A stretch of DNA of 8,125 bases, from contig CAZBZG010000217.1 in the NCBI GenBank assembly GCA_964496245.1, positions 1 to 8,125 of the forward strand, read 5' to 3'. Positions 1 to 6,002 of this stretch are shown here, in pieces (the stretch's first letter is position 1; each line of letters starts with the position of its first letter). The translations under genes were made by a program, and so were the position numbers. The stretch comes from CAZBZG01 sp964496245. Lineage in GTDB: Bacteria > Planctomycetota > SZUA-567. The notes beneath the pieces were generated by a model. The model was not told where the DNA came from. It made no database searches and saw only the letters and a list, made by a program, of their open reading frames with translations.

Positions 1-3
1 AGA

Positions 4-31
4 GCAGGCGCTCATCGAAATGAGCGCCTGC
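4..31 (-). terminator. Probable intrinsic terminator hairpin after the lipoprotein gene
   Basis: A perfect 12-bp inverted repeat (arms 4-15 and 20-31) encloses a four-base loop. On the minus strand the loop reads TTCG, a tetraloop common in stable RNA hairpins. It lies 23 bases past the stop codon of the minus-strand gene ending at 55. The minus strand continues TCT before the window ends, so the U-tract that would prove an intrinsic terminator is only partly visible. On the plus strand the stem is followed by CGTATCG, with no T-run, so the minus direction is favoured. Confidence 0.72.
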
Positions 32-54
32 CGTATCGATACATGCCACGCCGT

Positions 55-1269
55 CTAGCGAGCCGCTTGCGGCTCCGGCAACTGCGCGATCTGTTTAACC
101 CTGTCGGAAATCCGAACATCCCCTGAGGCGTGAGCAGGGTGCGGATACGCGCGCGCATAGGTCAAATAGACCTCGTCGACCACCAACACCACCTTCCGCC
201 CCGCCGCATCGGTGAATTGGAACAGCATGCCTTTTTTGACACCGTCCCGGCTTCCCGCCCCGATGATGACCGTGGCCTCCGCGCCCACCCCATCCGTCGC
301 GAGGATGTTCGTGCTGATGCGAGGCGCATGGGCCGGAGCATTGATTTCCGCCCCGCCCCCGCCGCGGCCTGCGTTTCCGTGTCGAGCCCGGCCCGCGGCA
401 GCCGCAGCGATTCCCGCCGGGGCATCTCCGGGGGGCGAAGCCAGCCGCATCGGACCTCCGTCAGTCTCCGGGCCCCCGGCAGCATCCGTCTCAGCCGCTT
501 CCGACGCCCAGGTGCCCTCGACCGGCGGCTTGTACTCCTCATCCCGCGACCATCCCGGCACGTGACACGCCTTCACGTCCTCGCCTACCTTCCCCGTCGC
601 CGGATCAGCTGCGGGCGGCGGTTTCTGCCCGAAACGCATGCTATCGTACTGGGAGGAATCGAATCGATCCGGATTCGATTCATACAAATCCATGATCGTT
701 TGCAGTCGCTTGATCCGCGACAGCGCGTCCTGATGCTTCTGCATGCTGGTTTCGGCGAGTTCGCGCTTCTCCGAACTCTCGGCCTTGTACTCCATGGCCC
801 GGTCGTAATACGTCTTCTCCATCTCACGCAGCTTGGCGAGTTCTTCCTCGAAGGTGCTGTTGAACTTGGGATCCCGCTGGCGGCGGTTCGCCTCGGGCCG
901 GCGCGAATCAACGGCCGACGATCTCTCCCGCCTCGCCTTCCAGTCTACATCTACAGGCGCCGGTGCCGCGTTTCCGTACCCCCGTCCCGCTGGCGCGGCC
1001 GCATGCGCATCCGTGCTCACGCGCGACTGCAGATTCGTCGGCCCCTGGTGTCTGCGAGCCGCTCCTCCGTCGTCTTCCTGGAAGGGCTTGGTTGCCAAAC
1101 CCTTCACGCGTCCTGCCACGCTCTTGCTCGCGTCACCCACGCGGCTCCCAACCGCCTTGAACGGCGCGGTCACACTCGACAGCGCGCCGCCCTTTCCCGA
1201 ACCGCACCCTGTGCTCACAGCCACGATTCCACCTGCAAGTGCTAGCCAGATCGACTGTTTCGTGCTCAT
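55..1269 (-). CDS. Putative lipoprotein with coiled coil and C-terminal beta-type domain
   Basis: Function unknown; 404 residues. I start at the ATG at 1269 because AGGGAGG lies 10 bases upstream and the product then begins with a signal-like segment: K4, a hydrophobic run 6-18, then STGC with Cys22. The lipobox is imperfect (S at -3), so lipidation is likely rather than certain. The open frame continues 131 codons upstream, but that part is rich in R, P and S and looks untranslated. Residues about 25-138 are basic and low in complexity. Residues 139-197 are rich in E, K, L, M and R with heptad-like spacing (coiled coil). Residues 215-316 are a Pro/Gly/Ala linker. Residues 317-392 form a compact domain with the turn GSRDGVKKGM and alternating hydrophobics, resembling small beta domains such as the FlgT C-terminus or MreC; this comparison is by eye only. 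It is the last gene of the minus-strand run, 319 bases after the second permease, and may be an envelope partner of it or a separate unit. Confidence 0.72.
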   Translation of the reverse strand: MSTKQSIWLALAGGIVAVSTGCGSGKGGALSSVTAPFKAVGSRVGDASKSVAGRVKGLATKPFQEDDGGAARRHQGPTNLQSRVSTDAHAAAPAGRGYGNAAPAPVDVDWKARRERSSAVDSRRPEANRRQRDPKFNSTFEEELAKLREMEKTYYDRAMEYKAESSEKRELAETSMQKHQDALSRIKRLQTIMDLYESNPDRFDSSQYDSMRFGQKPPPAADPATGKVGEDVKACHVPGWSRDEEYKPPVEGTWASEAAETDAAGGPETDGGPMRLASPPGDAPAGIAAAAAGRARHGNAGRGGGGAEINAPAHAPRISTNILATDGVGAEATVIIGAGSRDGVKKGMLFQFTDAAGRKVVLVVDEVYLTYARAYPHPAHASGDVRISDRVKQIAQLPEPQAAR

Positions 1270-1331
1270 GAGAAGACCGCCTCCCTTGCGCTGCATGCAC
1301 GTGAACTTCGTATCGATCGATTCCAGGCGCG

Positions 1332-1376
1332 TTATCGGCCGCTGCCTCAGCGCCTCCGCTGAAGGTATTATCGGCC
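1332..1376 (-). promoter_or_regulatory. Direct repeats flanking a hairpin, with a -10-like element
   Basis: The 9-base word TTATCGGCC occurs at 1332-1340 and 1368-1376. Between the copies is a perfect 6-bp hairpin, TCAGCG-CCTC-CGCTGA (1347-1362), almost centred. On the minus strand the upstream copy sits in GGCCGATAAT, whose GATAAT (1372-1367) matches a sigma-70 -10 box at 5 of 6 positions. No good -35 is found 16-18 bases upstream (best TGTGGT). If it is used as a promoter, the lipoprotein gene would have a leader of roughly 90 bases containing the hairpin and the second repeat. This could be a regulator-binding site pair or a structured leader. Confidence 0.25.
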
Positions 1377-1563
1377 AGCCGCGACCTGCAACCACAGCCA
1401 AACCATCGGGTTCTCTGCATTTTGTGGCGGGGAGGACCCCTGTGCGAGACACCTGCCGTAGCGAAGCGGCGCGCGGGAACCGGTCGGCCGTGGAGATGCC
1501 ACGGGAACACGCTGGGGGAGAACGCCGGAGGCATCGGGGCTTCCGGACTGTCCAACGATTTGA

Positions 1564-1577
1564 GGCCTGTACAGGCC
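1564..1577. repeat. Perfect 14-bp palindrome just past the permease stop
   Basis: GGCCTGTACAGGCC is fully self-complementary and begins 11 bases after the stop codon of the second permease. As RNA it can form a 5-bp stem with a GUAC loop. No T-run follows on the minus strand, so it is not a canonical intrinsic terminator. It could be a protein-binding operator, a weak processing or stability hairpin, or chance. Confidence 0.4.
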
Positions 1578-1588
1578 GCGGCACGCCC

Positions 1589-2401
1589 CTACCCGGCCAC
1601 CTCGCGCCTCCGGAAACTCCGCACGGCCAGGACCAGCAGGATCGCGCTGTAGAGCAGCGCATAGAGGAGGGCCAGGAAGAAATGCGCCCAGGAGACCGTG
1701 CCCTGATTGGTCACCTCTGGAGGGATCTGCAGGTACTTGAGATTGGGTACGGCGTAGTAGATCAGGTACATGGGAATTCGCGCGGTCGTAGGCACGAAAT
1801 GCAGGCCGATGATGGCGCGAAGGTAGAAGATGAAGAATCCCAGAAGCGTATAGAACGTGGAGAAAGCGATGATGGGAATTTCGGAGAGCCGCGTGCTCAA
1901 AAGCGTCACTGCGGCGCCCACCACGATGGCATGGAAGACCCGAAAGACGATCTTCTGCAGCAGGTTGGCGTCGGGGGTGTAGCCTTCGGTGATGGCTGGC
2001 TCGAACCACCCGAGCACAAGGCAGCCAGCCAAGAGCACCGCACTCAGCACGAGGATGGTGAACCCGGCCACGTACACGAGGCCGAGGTACTTGCCGAGGA
2101 CGACATCGTCCTTGCTGATGGGCTTGGACAAGAGGAGCAGAATGGTCTGCGTCTCCACATCCCGCGGGATCTCGGTGGCGCCCATGACCATCACGAGCAT
2201 GATCGCGGTCAATCCGATCAGATCCAGGGCCGTGGTCTTGTGGTTGAGCAGATCCTCCTGCGGCGTCGGGCCTCCCATGAACAGCAGGACCAGCACCAGC
2301 ACGGCGCCCACACCCAGCAGCCGGATGAACCAGCCCGTGACGATGCGCTTGAAGGAGTACTCGCCAAGTGTCAGAATGACGTGCAGATCCACCAGCCGCA
2401 T
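1589..2401 (-). CDS. ABC-2 type transporter permease (second of two)
   Basis: Integral membrane subunit of an ABC exporter; 270 residues, the usual size for ABC-2 permeases paired with separate ATPases. About six hydrophobic segments are visible near residues 25-43, 58-76, 106-131, 150-169, 176-198 and 239-261. The loop after segment 2 carries EIPRDVETQT, then LLSKPIS and GKYLG (77-107), and a later segment is followed by PNLKYLQI (219-226). The first permease (4579-3836) has matching EVPRELREKT, ILSKPMG, GKFLG and PNFYNLDV at equivalent places, so the two are paralogues. No ATPase lies beside this gene; it most likely shares the one at 5529-4576, making a heterodimeric exporter of unknown substrate. 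Start choice is open: GGGGAGG abuts the ATG with no spacer, whereas GTG at codon 4 (2392) would have a 9-base spacer. The call as ABC-2 permease is secure by pattern; partner and substrate are inferred. Confidence 0.88.
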   Translation of the reverse strand: MRLVDLHVILTLGEYSFKRIVTGWFIRLLGVGAVLVLVLLFMGGPTPQEDLLNHKTTALDLIGLTAIMLVMVMGATEIPRDVETQTILLLLSKPISKDDVVLGKYLGLVYVAGFTILVLSAVLLAGCLVLGWFEPAITEGYTPDANLLQKIVFRVFHAIVVGAAVTLLSTRLSEIPIIAFSTFYTLLGFFIFYLRAIIGLHFVPTTARIPMYLIYYAVPNLKYLQIPPEVTNQGTVSWAHFFLALLYALLYSAILLVLAVRSFRRREVAG

Positions 2402-2416
2402 CCTCCCCGGCCGGGG
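2402..2416 (-). promoter_or_regulatory. SD site abutting the permease ATG, inside a palindrome
   Basis: On the minus strand GGGGAGG ends directly against the ATG at 2401, leaving no spacer. This favours initiation at the in-frame GTG at 2392 or inefficient initiation at the ATG. The same G-run is one half of a perfect 12-bp palindrome CCCCGGCCGGGG (2405-2416). A further GGCCGG at 2421-2426 can pair with CCGGCC at 2407-2412. Folding could hide the ribosome site and lower permease output relative to upstream genes. Confidence 0.45.
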
Positions 2417-2474
2417 CAGCGGCCGGCTGGGAGCTGAAGGACCTCGTCCCCGCCGGCTCGTCCCTTGTCAACAG

Positions 2475-2508
2475 ACGCGAGGACCGCCGCCACCGACGGC
2501 CCTCGCGT
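2475..2508 (-). repeat. Strong hairpin between TPR and second permease genes
   Basis: ACGCGAGG (2475-2482) pairs perfectly with CCTCGCGT (2501-2508). After one A/C mismatch, CCG (2484-2486) pairs with CGG (2497-2499), leaving a 10-base loop. It sits in the 167-base gap between two genes of the same run. The minus strand then reads CTGTTGACAAGGG, so there is no U-tract, and an RNA stability or processing element is more likely than an intrinsic terminator. That tail also contains an exact TTGACA (2471-2466), but nothing like a -10 box follows at 16-19 bases. Confidence 0.5.
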
Positions 2509-2568
2509 GGAACGTACAATTTGCGTCAGGCCGCATCTTTCGATCTCAACAGCCCATCCACCCTCGAC

Positions 2569-3768
2569 CTAGGGGGCCACCGCTTCGGGGCGGTGGGCTT
2601 CCAGCCGGCGAACCGCTTTGCCTTCGAGCATCTTCTCCAGCTCGTCGAACGTCTCGGCGACCGGCTTGCCCGTAAGCGTATTGAACTCGCCCTTGACCTC
2701 TGTGATGCGTGCGTTGACTTCGTAGTCGTACAGGTCGATGCCGTACGGCGTCACGGGATCGCCGGTAGCCCGGTCGAAAAGATCACCCGGTTCGTACGAG
2801 ACGAGACTCCTCGGGGCATAGTGTCCCTCGGGGTTCACGCCTTCGAAGATGGTGCGCACGCGCTTCTGCTTCTGGACGATCTCCGTCTTCTCGTCTCCGG
2901 CAGCCTCCTCCTCGGCCGCGATGAGTTCGCCCATCAGCGAACGGCAGCGGCTCAGGATGCGTTCGCGCAGCCGGCTGAGTACCGTATCGGACTCGGGCGC
3001 GAGTCCCTCCATCGCCATCTCTTCCTCGGGCACGGCGGGCGGAGCCTCCCCCGCGGGCGCCTTCCCGCCTTCCGGTGCCTCGCCACCTTCGGGGCCTTCC
3101 ATGCCGGGTTCGACCATGGCCGCCCGGGCCTTGGCTATGCGCTCCTGGTAGAACGCGTACCAGGCTTCCAGCTCCGGTAGCGGTTTGCCGTACTTGCCTT
3201 CCTTCTTCGCCTGGGTGTGCAGCAGCATGTTTTCCACGTACCACGGCACGCCGCCAATCTCGATGGCCTGCTTGAGGTACTCGATGGCGTCCTCGTAGTG
3301 CTTCTTCTTCTCCTCCAGCGTATCCGCCGGACGCGCGCGAATCTGGAGGACCCAGTGCGCCGCCTGGTAGGGCAGATACCAGTCCGGCTCGTTCGCGTAC
3401 GTTTGCCCTTTCTCGATCAGTTTTAGGGCTTGTGGCAGATCCGCATAGGCGATGGACGACACGCCGATCTTGTACACCGGCGTGAAATCCGGATCCAGAT
3501 CGGTGATGCGATCGAACTGGTCGTAGAAATACTTGACCATGTTCTCGTCCATGGCCTTCTTCGCCCGCCCCAGGTGATTGATGCACCGCAGCCAGGCGAT
3601 GTCCGCCCAGAACTTGTCGATGCCGAGGCAGGGCATGTAGGTGCGCTCTTCGCGCTTCTTGTTCTCGTAGATCTTCGGACGTTCCTCGTGCATGCGCATG
3701 GAGACGCCGACCGAAACGACGAATGCGATCGCCATGATGATTGCGCTGATCTTCGGAAATGTTCCCAT
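2569..3768 (-). CDS. Membrane-anchored TPR-like protein of unknown function
   Basis: 399 residues, no experimentally known function that I can name. I start at the ATG at 3768, which has GGGAGGAGG just upstream; an earlier in-frame ATG (3804) would add 12 residues but has no such site. Residues 7-24 form one membrane segment, and the rest should lie outside the cytoplasm. Then come the block CLGIDKFWADIAWLRCINHL (47-66), the helix pair FDRITDLDPDFTPVY (85-99), ALKLIEKG (114-121) and AIEYLKQAIEIGGVPWYVEN (161-180). This order (ADxxWLR, LDPxF, AxxLxxKG, PW) recalls TPR-like proteins found next to ABC-2 transporters in other bacteria; that is memory, not a search. Residues 222-258 are a Pro/Gly/Glu/Ala low-complexity insert, 263-305 a charged helical stretch, and 320-362 a conserved-looking region with GDPVTPYGIDLY. 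It lies 67 bases after the first permease and 167 before the second, suggesting a scaffold or substrate-handling role with this exporter. Confidence 0.82.
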   Translation of the reverse strand: MGTFPKISAIIMAIAFVVSVGVSMRMHEERPKIYENKKREERTYMPCLGIDKFWADIAWLRCINHLGRAKKAMDENMVKYFYDQFDRITDLDPDFTPVYKIGVSSIAYADLPQALKLIEKGQTYANEPDWYLPYQAAHWVLQIRARPADTLEEKKKHYEDAIEYLKQAIEIGGVPWYVENMLLHTQAKKEGKYGKPLPELEAWYAFYQERIAKARAAMVEPGMEGPEGGEAPEGGKAPAGEAPPAVPEEEMAMEGLAPESDTVLSRLRERILSRCRSLMGELIAAEEEAAGDEKTEIVQKQKRVRTIFEGVNPEGHYAPRSLVSYEPGDLFDRATGDPVTPYGIDLYDYEVNARITEVKGEFNTLTGKPVAETFDELEKMLEGKAVRRLEAHRPEAVAP

Positions 3769-3835
3769 GATCCTCCTCCCCTCAACAAGAATGCTCTCGT
3801 CCAACCTTTCGCGACATCGCTCCCGACATCCGCGA

Positions 3836-4579
3836 TCAGGAGATATCCTTCCGGCTGAAGATCACCGTGGTCAAGCCCGCCAGGAACAGGGCATAGGCTA
3901 CGCCGTACAGCACCCCCATGCCCACGAAACTGTGCGGAATCTCGATCCCGTGGCTGAGTTCTGTCTTCACGTCCAGATTGTAGAAATTGGGGAGGACGTA
4001 GGTCACGGCCTTGGTCACCGCGCTCTCGGCGCCACGCGGGAGCATGTACAGGCTGTGTCCGATCACGAAGAACGCAAACATGCCGATCGCAGCCAGCGTA
4101 TCGGTCAGGAACGTGCTGAGGAGAAGCCCGATGCCGGCCAGCACAAGCGCCTCGCTCGCGATCAGGACACCGCCGCCAAGCAGGTCCCACGGAGTTTCGC
4201 CGAAGCTCAACCGGTAGGCCAGCAGAGAGCCAATCGTGACAAAGCCCACGTTGAAGATGGTCAGCGCGCCAACCCCCAGGAACTTTCCCCAGATGAATGC
4301 GCTACGCCCCATGGGCTTGGACAGGATGAATTGCGCGGTCTTCTCCCGCAGTTCCCGCGGCACCTCGAAGGCCGCCACCATGGCCGTAAGCAGGCCGACC
4401 ACCAGCGAAATCGCCAGGGCACAGTCCTTCATCAGCTCGCGTTCCATGCCGAGCGAAATCTCTTTGTAGGCCGACATGGCCGCTACATCCAGCACGCAGA
4501 TGACCAGGATGACGTACAGCGCCTTGAGGCGCGCCACCCGGTAGAACGTGCTCTGCGCGATCGTTATAATATCGTTCAT
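3836..4579 (-). CDS. ABC-2 type transporter permease (first of two)
   Basis: Inner-membrane channel subunit of an ABC exporter; 247 residues. Hydrophobic segments lie near residues 21-37, 53-71, 103-121, 134-156, 161-180 and 219-241, giving the six-segment ABC-2 layout. The cytoplasmic stretch after segment 2 has FEVPRELREKT, ILSKPMG and GKFLG (71-102), a pattern typical of this permease class and echoed in the second permease. PNFYNLDV (197-204) lies between segments 5 and 6. Its ATG overlaps the ATPase stop in an ATGA, and its SD site GGAGGGG is inside the ATPase 3' end, so translation is coupled and the two almost certainly form one complex. The substrate cannot be read from the sequence. 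The family includes exporters of lipids, peptides, antibiotics and polysaccharides, as well as the copper-linked NosY type. Confidence 0.92.
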   Translation of the reverse strand: MNDIITIAQSTFYRVARLKALYVILVICVLDVAAMSAYKEISLGMERELMKDCALAISLVVGLLTAMVAAFEVPRELREKTAQFILSKPMGRSAFIWGKFLGVGALTIFNVGFVTIGSLLAYRLSFGETPWDLLGGGVLIASEALVLAGIGLLLSTFLTDTLAAIGMFAFFVIGHSLYMLPRGAESAVTKAVTYVLPNFYNLDVKTELSHGIEIPHSFVGMGVLYGVAYALFLAGLTTVIFSRKDIS

Positions 4580-5529
4580 GAGTCCCCTCCTTCCTTTCTC
4601 CTCTTTTCGTCCTCCTCGATCCGCCGCAAGAACGCTTCCTCCAGGGATTCTTTCTTGCTGATCACCTCCCGCACCTTTCCGCCCTGCTGCTCCACGAACT
4701 CAACCACCTCATTCTTCCGTTCCGCATTCGCAACATCGATCCCCCATTGATCTCCCATCTTCAGTATGGCCTCGGTCCGGCTGCCGAGCTGATCGAGCCC
4801 CTCGGGCTCAACCCCTTCGACCACCACGCGTTGTCCCTTCTCGCCCAGGATCTCGGAGAGGGGGCCCTTGATCAGCAGCTCGCCGTGGCTCAGGATGCCC
4901 ACCTCGTCACACATCTCCTCCACGTCAGCCAGGATGTGGCTCGAAAAGAAGATGGTCCGCCCCTCGTCCCGAAGGCTCATGAGAAGCTGCTTCACCTCGC
5001 GCCGCCCGAGCGGATCCAGGCCGGCCACCGGCTCGTCCAGAATGACCAGGTCCGGGTTGTTGATGAGCGCCTGGGCGATGCCGACCCGTTGGAGCATGCC
5101 GCGCGAATACCCCTCGAGCCGGTGGTCGGCCGCATCGCTCAGTCCCACCTTGGCGATCAGTTCCTCGGCCCGGCGGTAGCGCTCCATGCGGTTCAGGTGC
5201 AGCAGTTTGCCGCAGAAGGCGAGGAATTCCAGACCCGACAGATGGTTGTAAAAGCACGGGCTGTCAGGCAGGAAGCCGATCCGGCTCTTGATGGCCCGGT
5301 CGCCCGGCTCGGTCTCGAAGATGGACGCCGTGCCCTTGTCGGGGATCACAAGGCCCAGCAGGATCTTGATCGTCGTGGTCTTGCCCGCACCGTTTGGCCC
5401 CAGGAAACCGAAGATCATCTTCTCCTCAACGCGCAGGTTGAGGTTGTTCACGGCAAGCACCTTGCGCCGGGAAAAGAACCATCCGTACTGCTTGACCAGC
5501 CCCTCGGTCCGGATCGCGTCCAACGGCAT
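4576..5529 (-). CDS. ABC-2 transporter ATP-binding protein
   Basis: Cytoplasmic ATPase that powers the adjacent permease(s); 317 residues, usual for this class. All core motifs are present: Walker A GPNGAGKT (44-51), signature YSRGMLQR (141-148, replacing the textbook LSGGQ as often seen in the CcmA/NatA-like branch), Walker B LVILDEP (161-167), D-loop GLDP (170-173) and the H-loop SSH with His198. The Q-loop position in IGFLPDSP is Asp89; E or D is common there in this branch. Residues about 235-317 are a C-terminal regulatory extension ending in a charged helix. It is the first gene of the run, 4 bases overlapping the first permease. A GAGGGGG abuts the ATG at 5529; a TTG at codon 3 (5523) has better spacing, but I keep the ATG. 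It is the only ATPase in the window and so probably serves both permeases. Confidence 0.95.
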   Translation of the reverse strand: MPLDAIRTEGLVKQYGWFFSRRKVLAVNNLNLRVEEKMIFGFLGPNGAGKTTTIKILLGLVIPDKGTASIFETEPGDRAIKSRIGFLPDSPCFYNHLSGLEFLAFCGKLLHLNRMERYRRAEELIAKVGLSDAADHRLEGYSRGMLQRVGIAQALINNPDLVILDEPVAGLDPLGRREVKQLLMSLRDEGRTIFFSSHILADVEEMCDEVGILSHGELLIKGPLSEILGEKGQRVVVEGVEPEGLDQLGSRTEAILKMGDQWGIDVANAERKNEVVEFVEQQGGKVREVISKKESLEEAFLRRIEEDEKRRKEGGDS

Positions 5530-5583
5530 CCCCCTCTACCGGCAGACCGCTGTACCTCGCGTCATACCGCCACGTTCGGACAA

Positions 5584-5608
5584 TTTGCCAGGTACCGTAT
5601 CAGGCAAA
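5584..5608. promoter_or_regulatory. Inverted repeat at the expected exporter transcription start
   Basis: TTTGCC (5584-5589) and GGCAAA (5603-5608) are exact inverted copies separated by 13 bases, the geometry of a dimeric regulator site. The right arm touches the candidate minus-strand -10 box, so the element would cover about +1 to +18 of the exporter transcript. Nearby, CATACCGC occurs twice (5563-5570 and 5619-5626), and ACCGTAT (5594-5600) is inverted as ATACGGT (5644-5650). A 5' hairpin in the transcript is the alternative reading. Confidence 0.35.
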
Positions 5609-5636
5609 CTCTAGTCTCCATACCGCGTAATTGCAA
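5608..5636 (-). promoter_or_regulatory. Candidate promoter for the exporter operon
   Basis: On the minus strand TTGCAA (5636-5631) and TAGAGT (5613-5608) are spaced by 17 bases; each matches the sigma-70 consensus at 4 of 6 positions. Transcription would start near 5601, about 70 bases before the ATPase ATG. It is the best promoter I find in the divergent region. I see no convincing plus-strand promoter for the small gene at 5778; TTGATT at 5689-5694 lacks a good -10. Confidence 0.35.
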
Positions 5637-5777
5637 GACAAAAATACGGTTAGAGCTGAAGGGCTCGCCAGGCTGCTCAAAATTTCACTTGATTTGGCCG
5701 ATACAGCTCATAGGGTTAGGCCTCCGCCGGGAAGCCTGTCGTGCAAACCAGCCCCCGGCAGCAAGAAAGGACTCCGC

Positions 5778-6002
5778 ATGATCGTCAAACAGCAGGTCTA
5801 CTGCAGCGAGAAAGGCATCTGGGTCGAGGCCCTCCTGGAAGAGCGTACGGTGCGGGCGGGCGGCGACACGGTCACCACGCGCACCCCGCTGAGCTGCACG
5901 CGCATGGCAGAGTGCTCCCGAACGCTGTTCTGTCGATTCGTCAATCCACTGACGACACGCAACCCCCTCGAAATTCCCGACGAAACCCCTGCGGCCAGCT
6001 GA
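5778..6002 (+). CDS. Small four-cysteine protein, unknown function
   Basis: 74 residues, not recognised. The ATG at 5778 has AAAGGA six bases upstream, which decides the start over the longer open frame beginning at 5631. There is no signal peptide or membrane segment, so it is probably cytoplasmic. Its four cysteines are C9, C40, C46 and C52; the last three have even C-x5-C-x5-C spacing within LSCTRMAECSRTLFCRFVNP. This could be a metal-binding knuckle, a disulfide site or an Fe-S ligand set; the sequence alone does not say. The N-terminal part (MIVKQQVYC, then IWVEALLEE) looks like a short beta-hairpin-type fold. It stands alone: the exporter operon diverges upstream and a 480-base gap follows. 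The antisense frame here is longer but Arg/Pro/His-rich and looks like a shadow. Confidence 0.68.
   Translation: MIVKQQVYCSEKGIWVEALLEERTVRAGGDTVTTRTPLSCTRMAECSRTLFCRFVNPLTTRNPLEIPDETPAAS

Larger units (their letters stand above)
1270..1588. other. Gene-free gap between permease and lipoprotein genes
   Basis: No convincing gene is seen on either strand; the frames that stay open here give Arg/Pro/Ser-rich products without family features. The gap holds a perfect 14-bp palindrome near the permease stop (1564-1577), a pair of TTATCGGCC direct repeats around a hairpin (1332-1376), a small GGGG-AGGA-CCCC hairpin (1429-1440) and a 10-bp ATCGATCGAT palindrome (1312-1321). None of the hairpins is followed by a T-run on the minus strand, so no intrinsic terminator is evident. 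The gap could be a leader or promoter region for the lipoprotein gene. Confidence 0.5.

Noticed and set aside
1429..1440. GGGG-AGGA-CCCC as a terminator of the second permease
   Set aside because: It is only 4 bp long and is followed on the minus strand by GCCACAAAATGC, with no U-tract.
1270..1662. N-terminal 131-codon extension of the lipoprotein frame
   Set aside because: It overlaps the end of the second permease, is Arg/Pro/Ser-rich, and lacks the ribosome site and signal-like start found at 1269.
833..2437. Long plus-strand open frame (534 codons) across lipoprotein and permease genes
   Set aside because: The product is dominated by H, Q, E, D, R and G, with no domain. It is the mirror of real minus-strand genes in high-GC DNA.
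2443..2471. Internal promoter from an exact TTGACA on the minus strand
   Set aside because: No -10-like hexamer is found at 16-19 bases (GACGAG at 17), so the -35 match alone is not enough.
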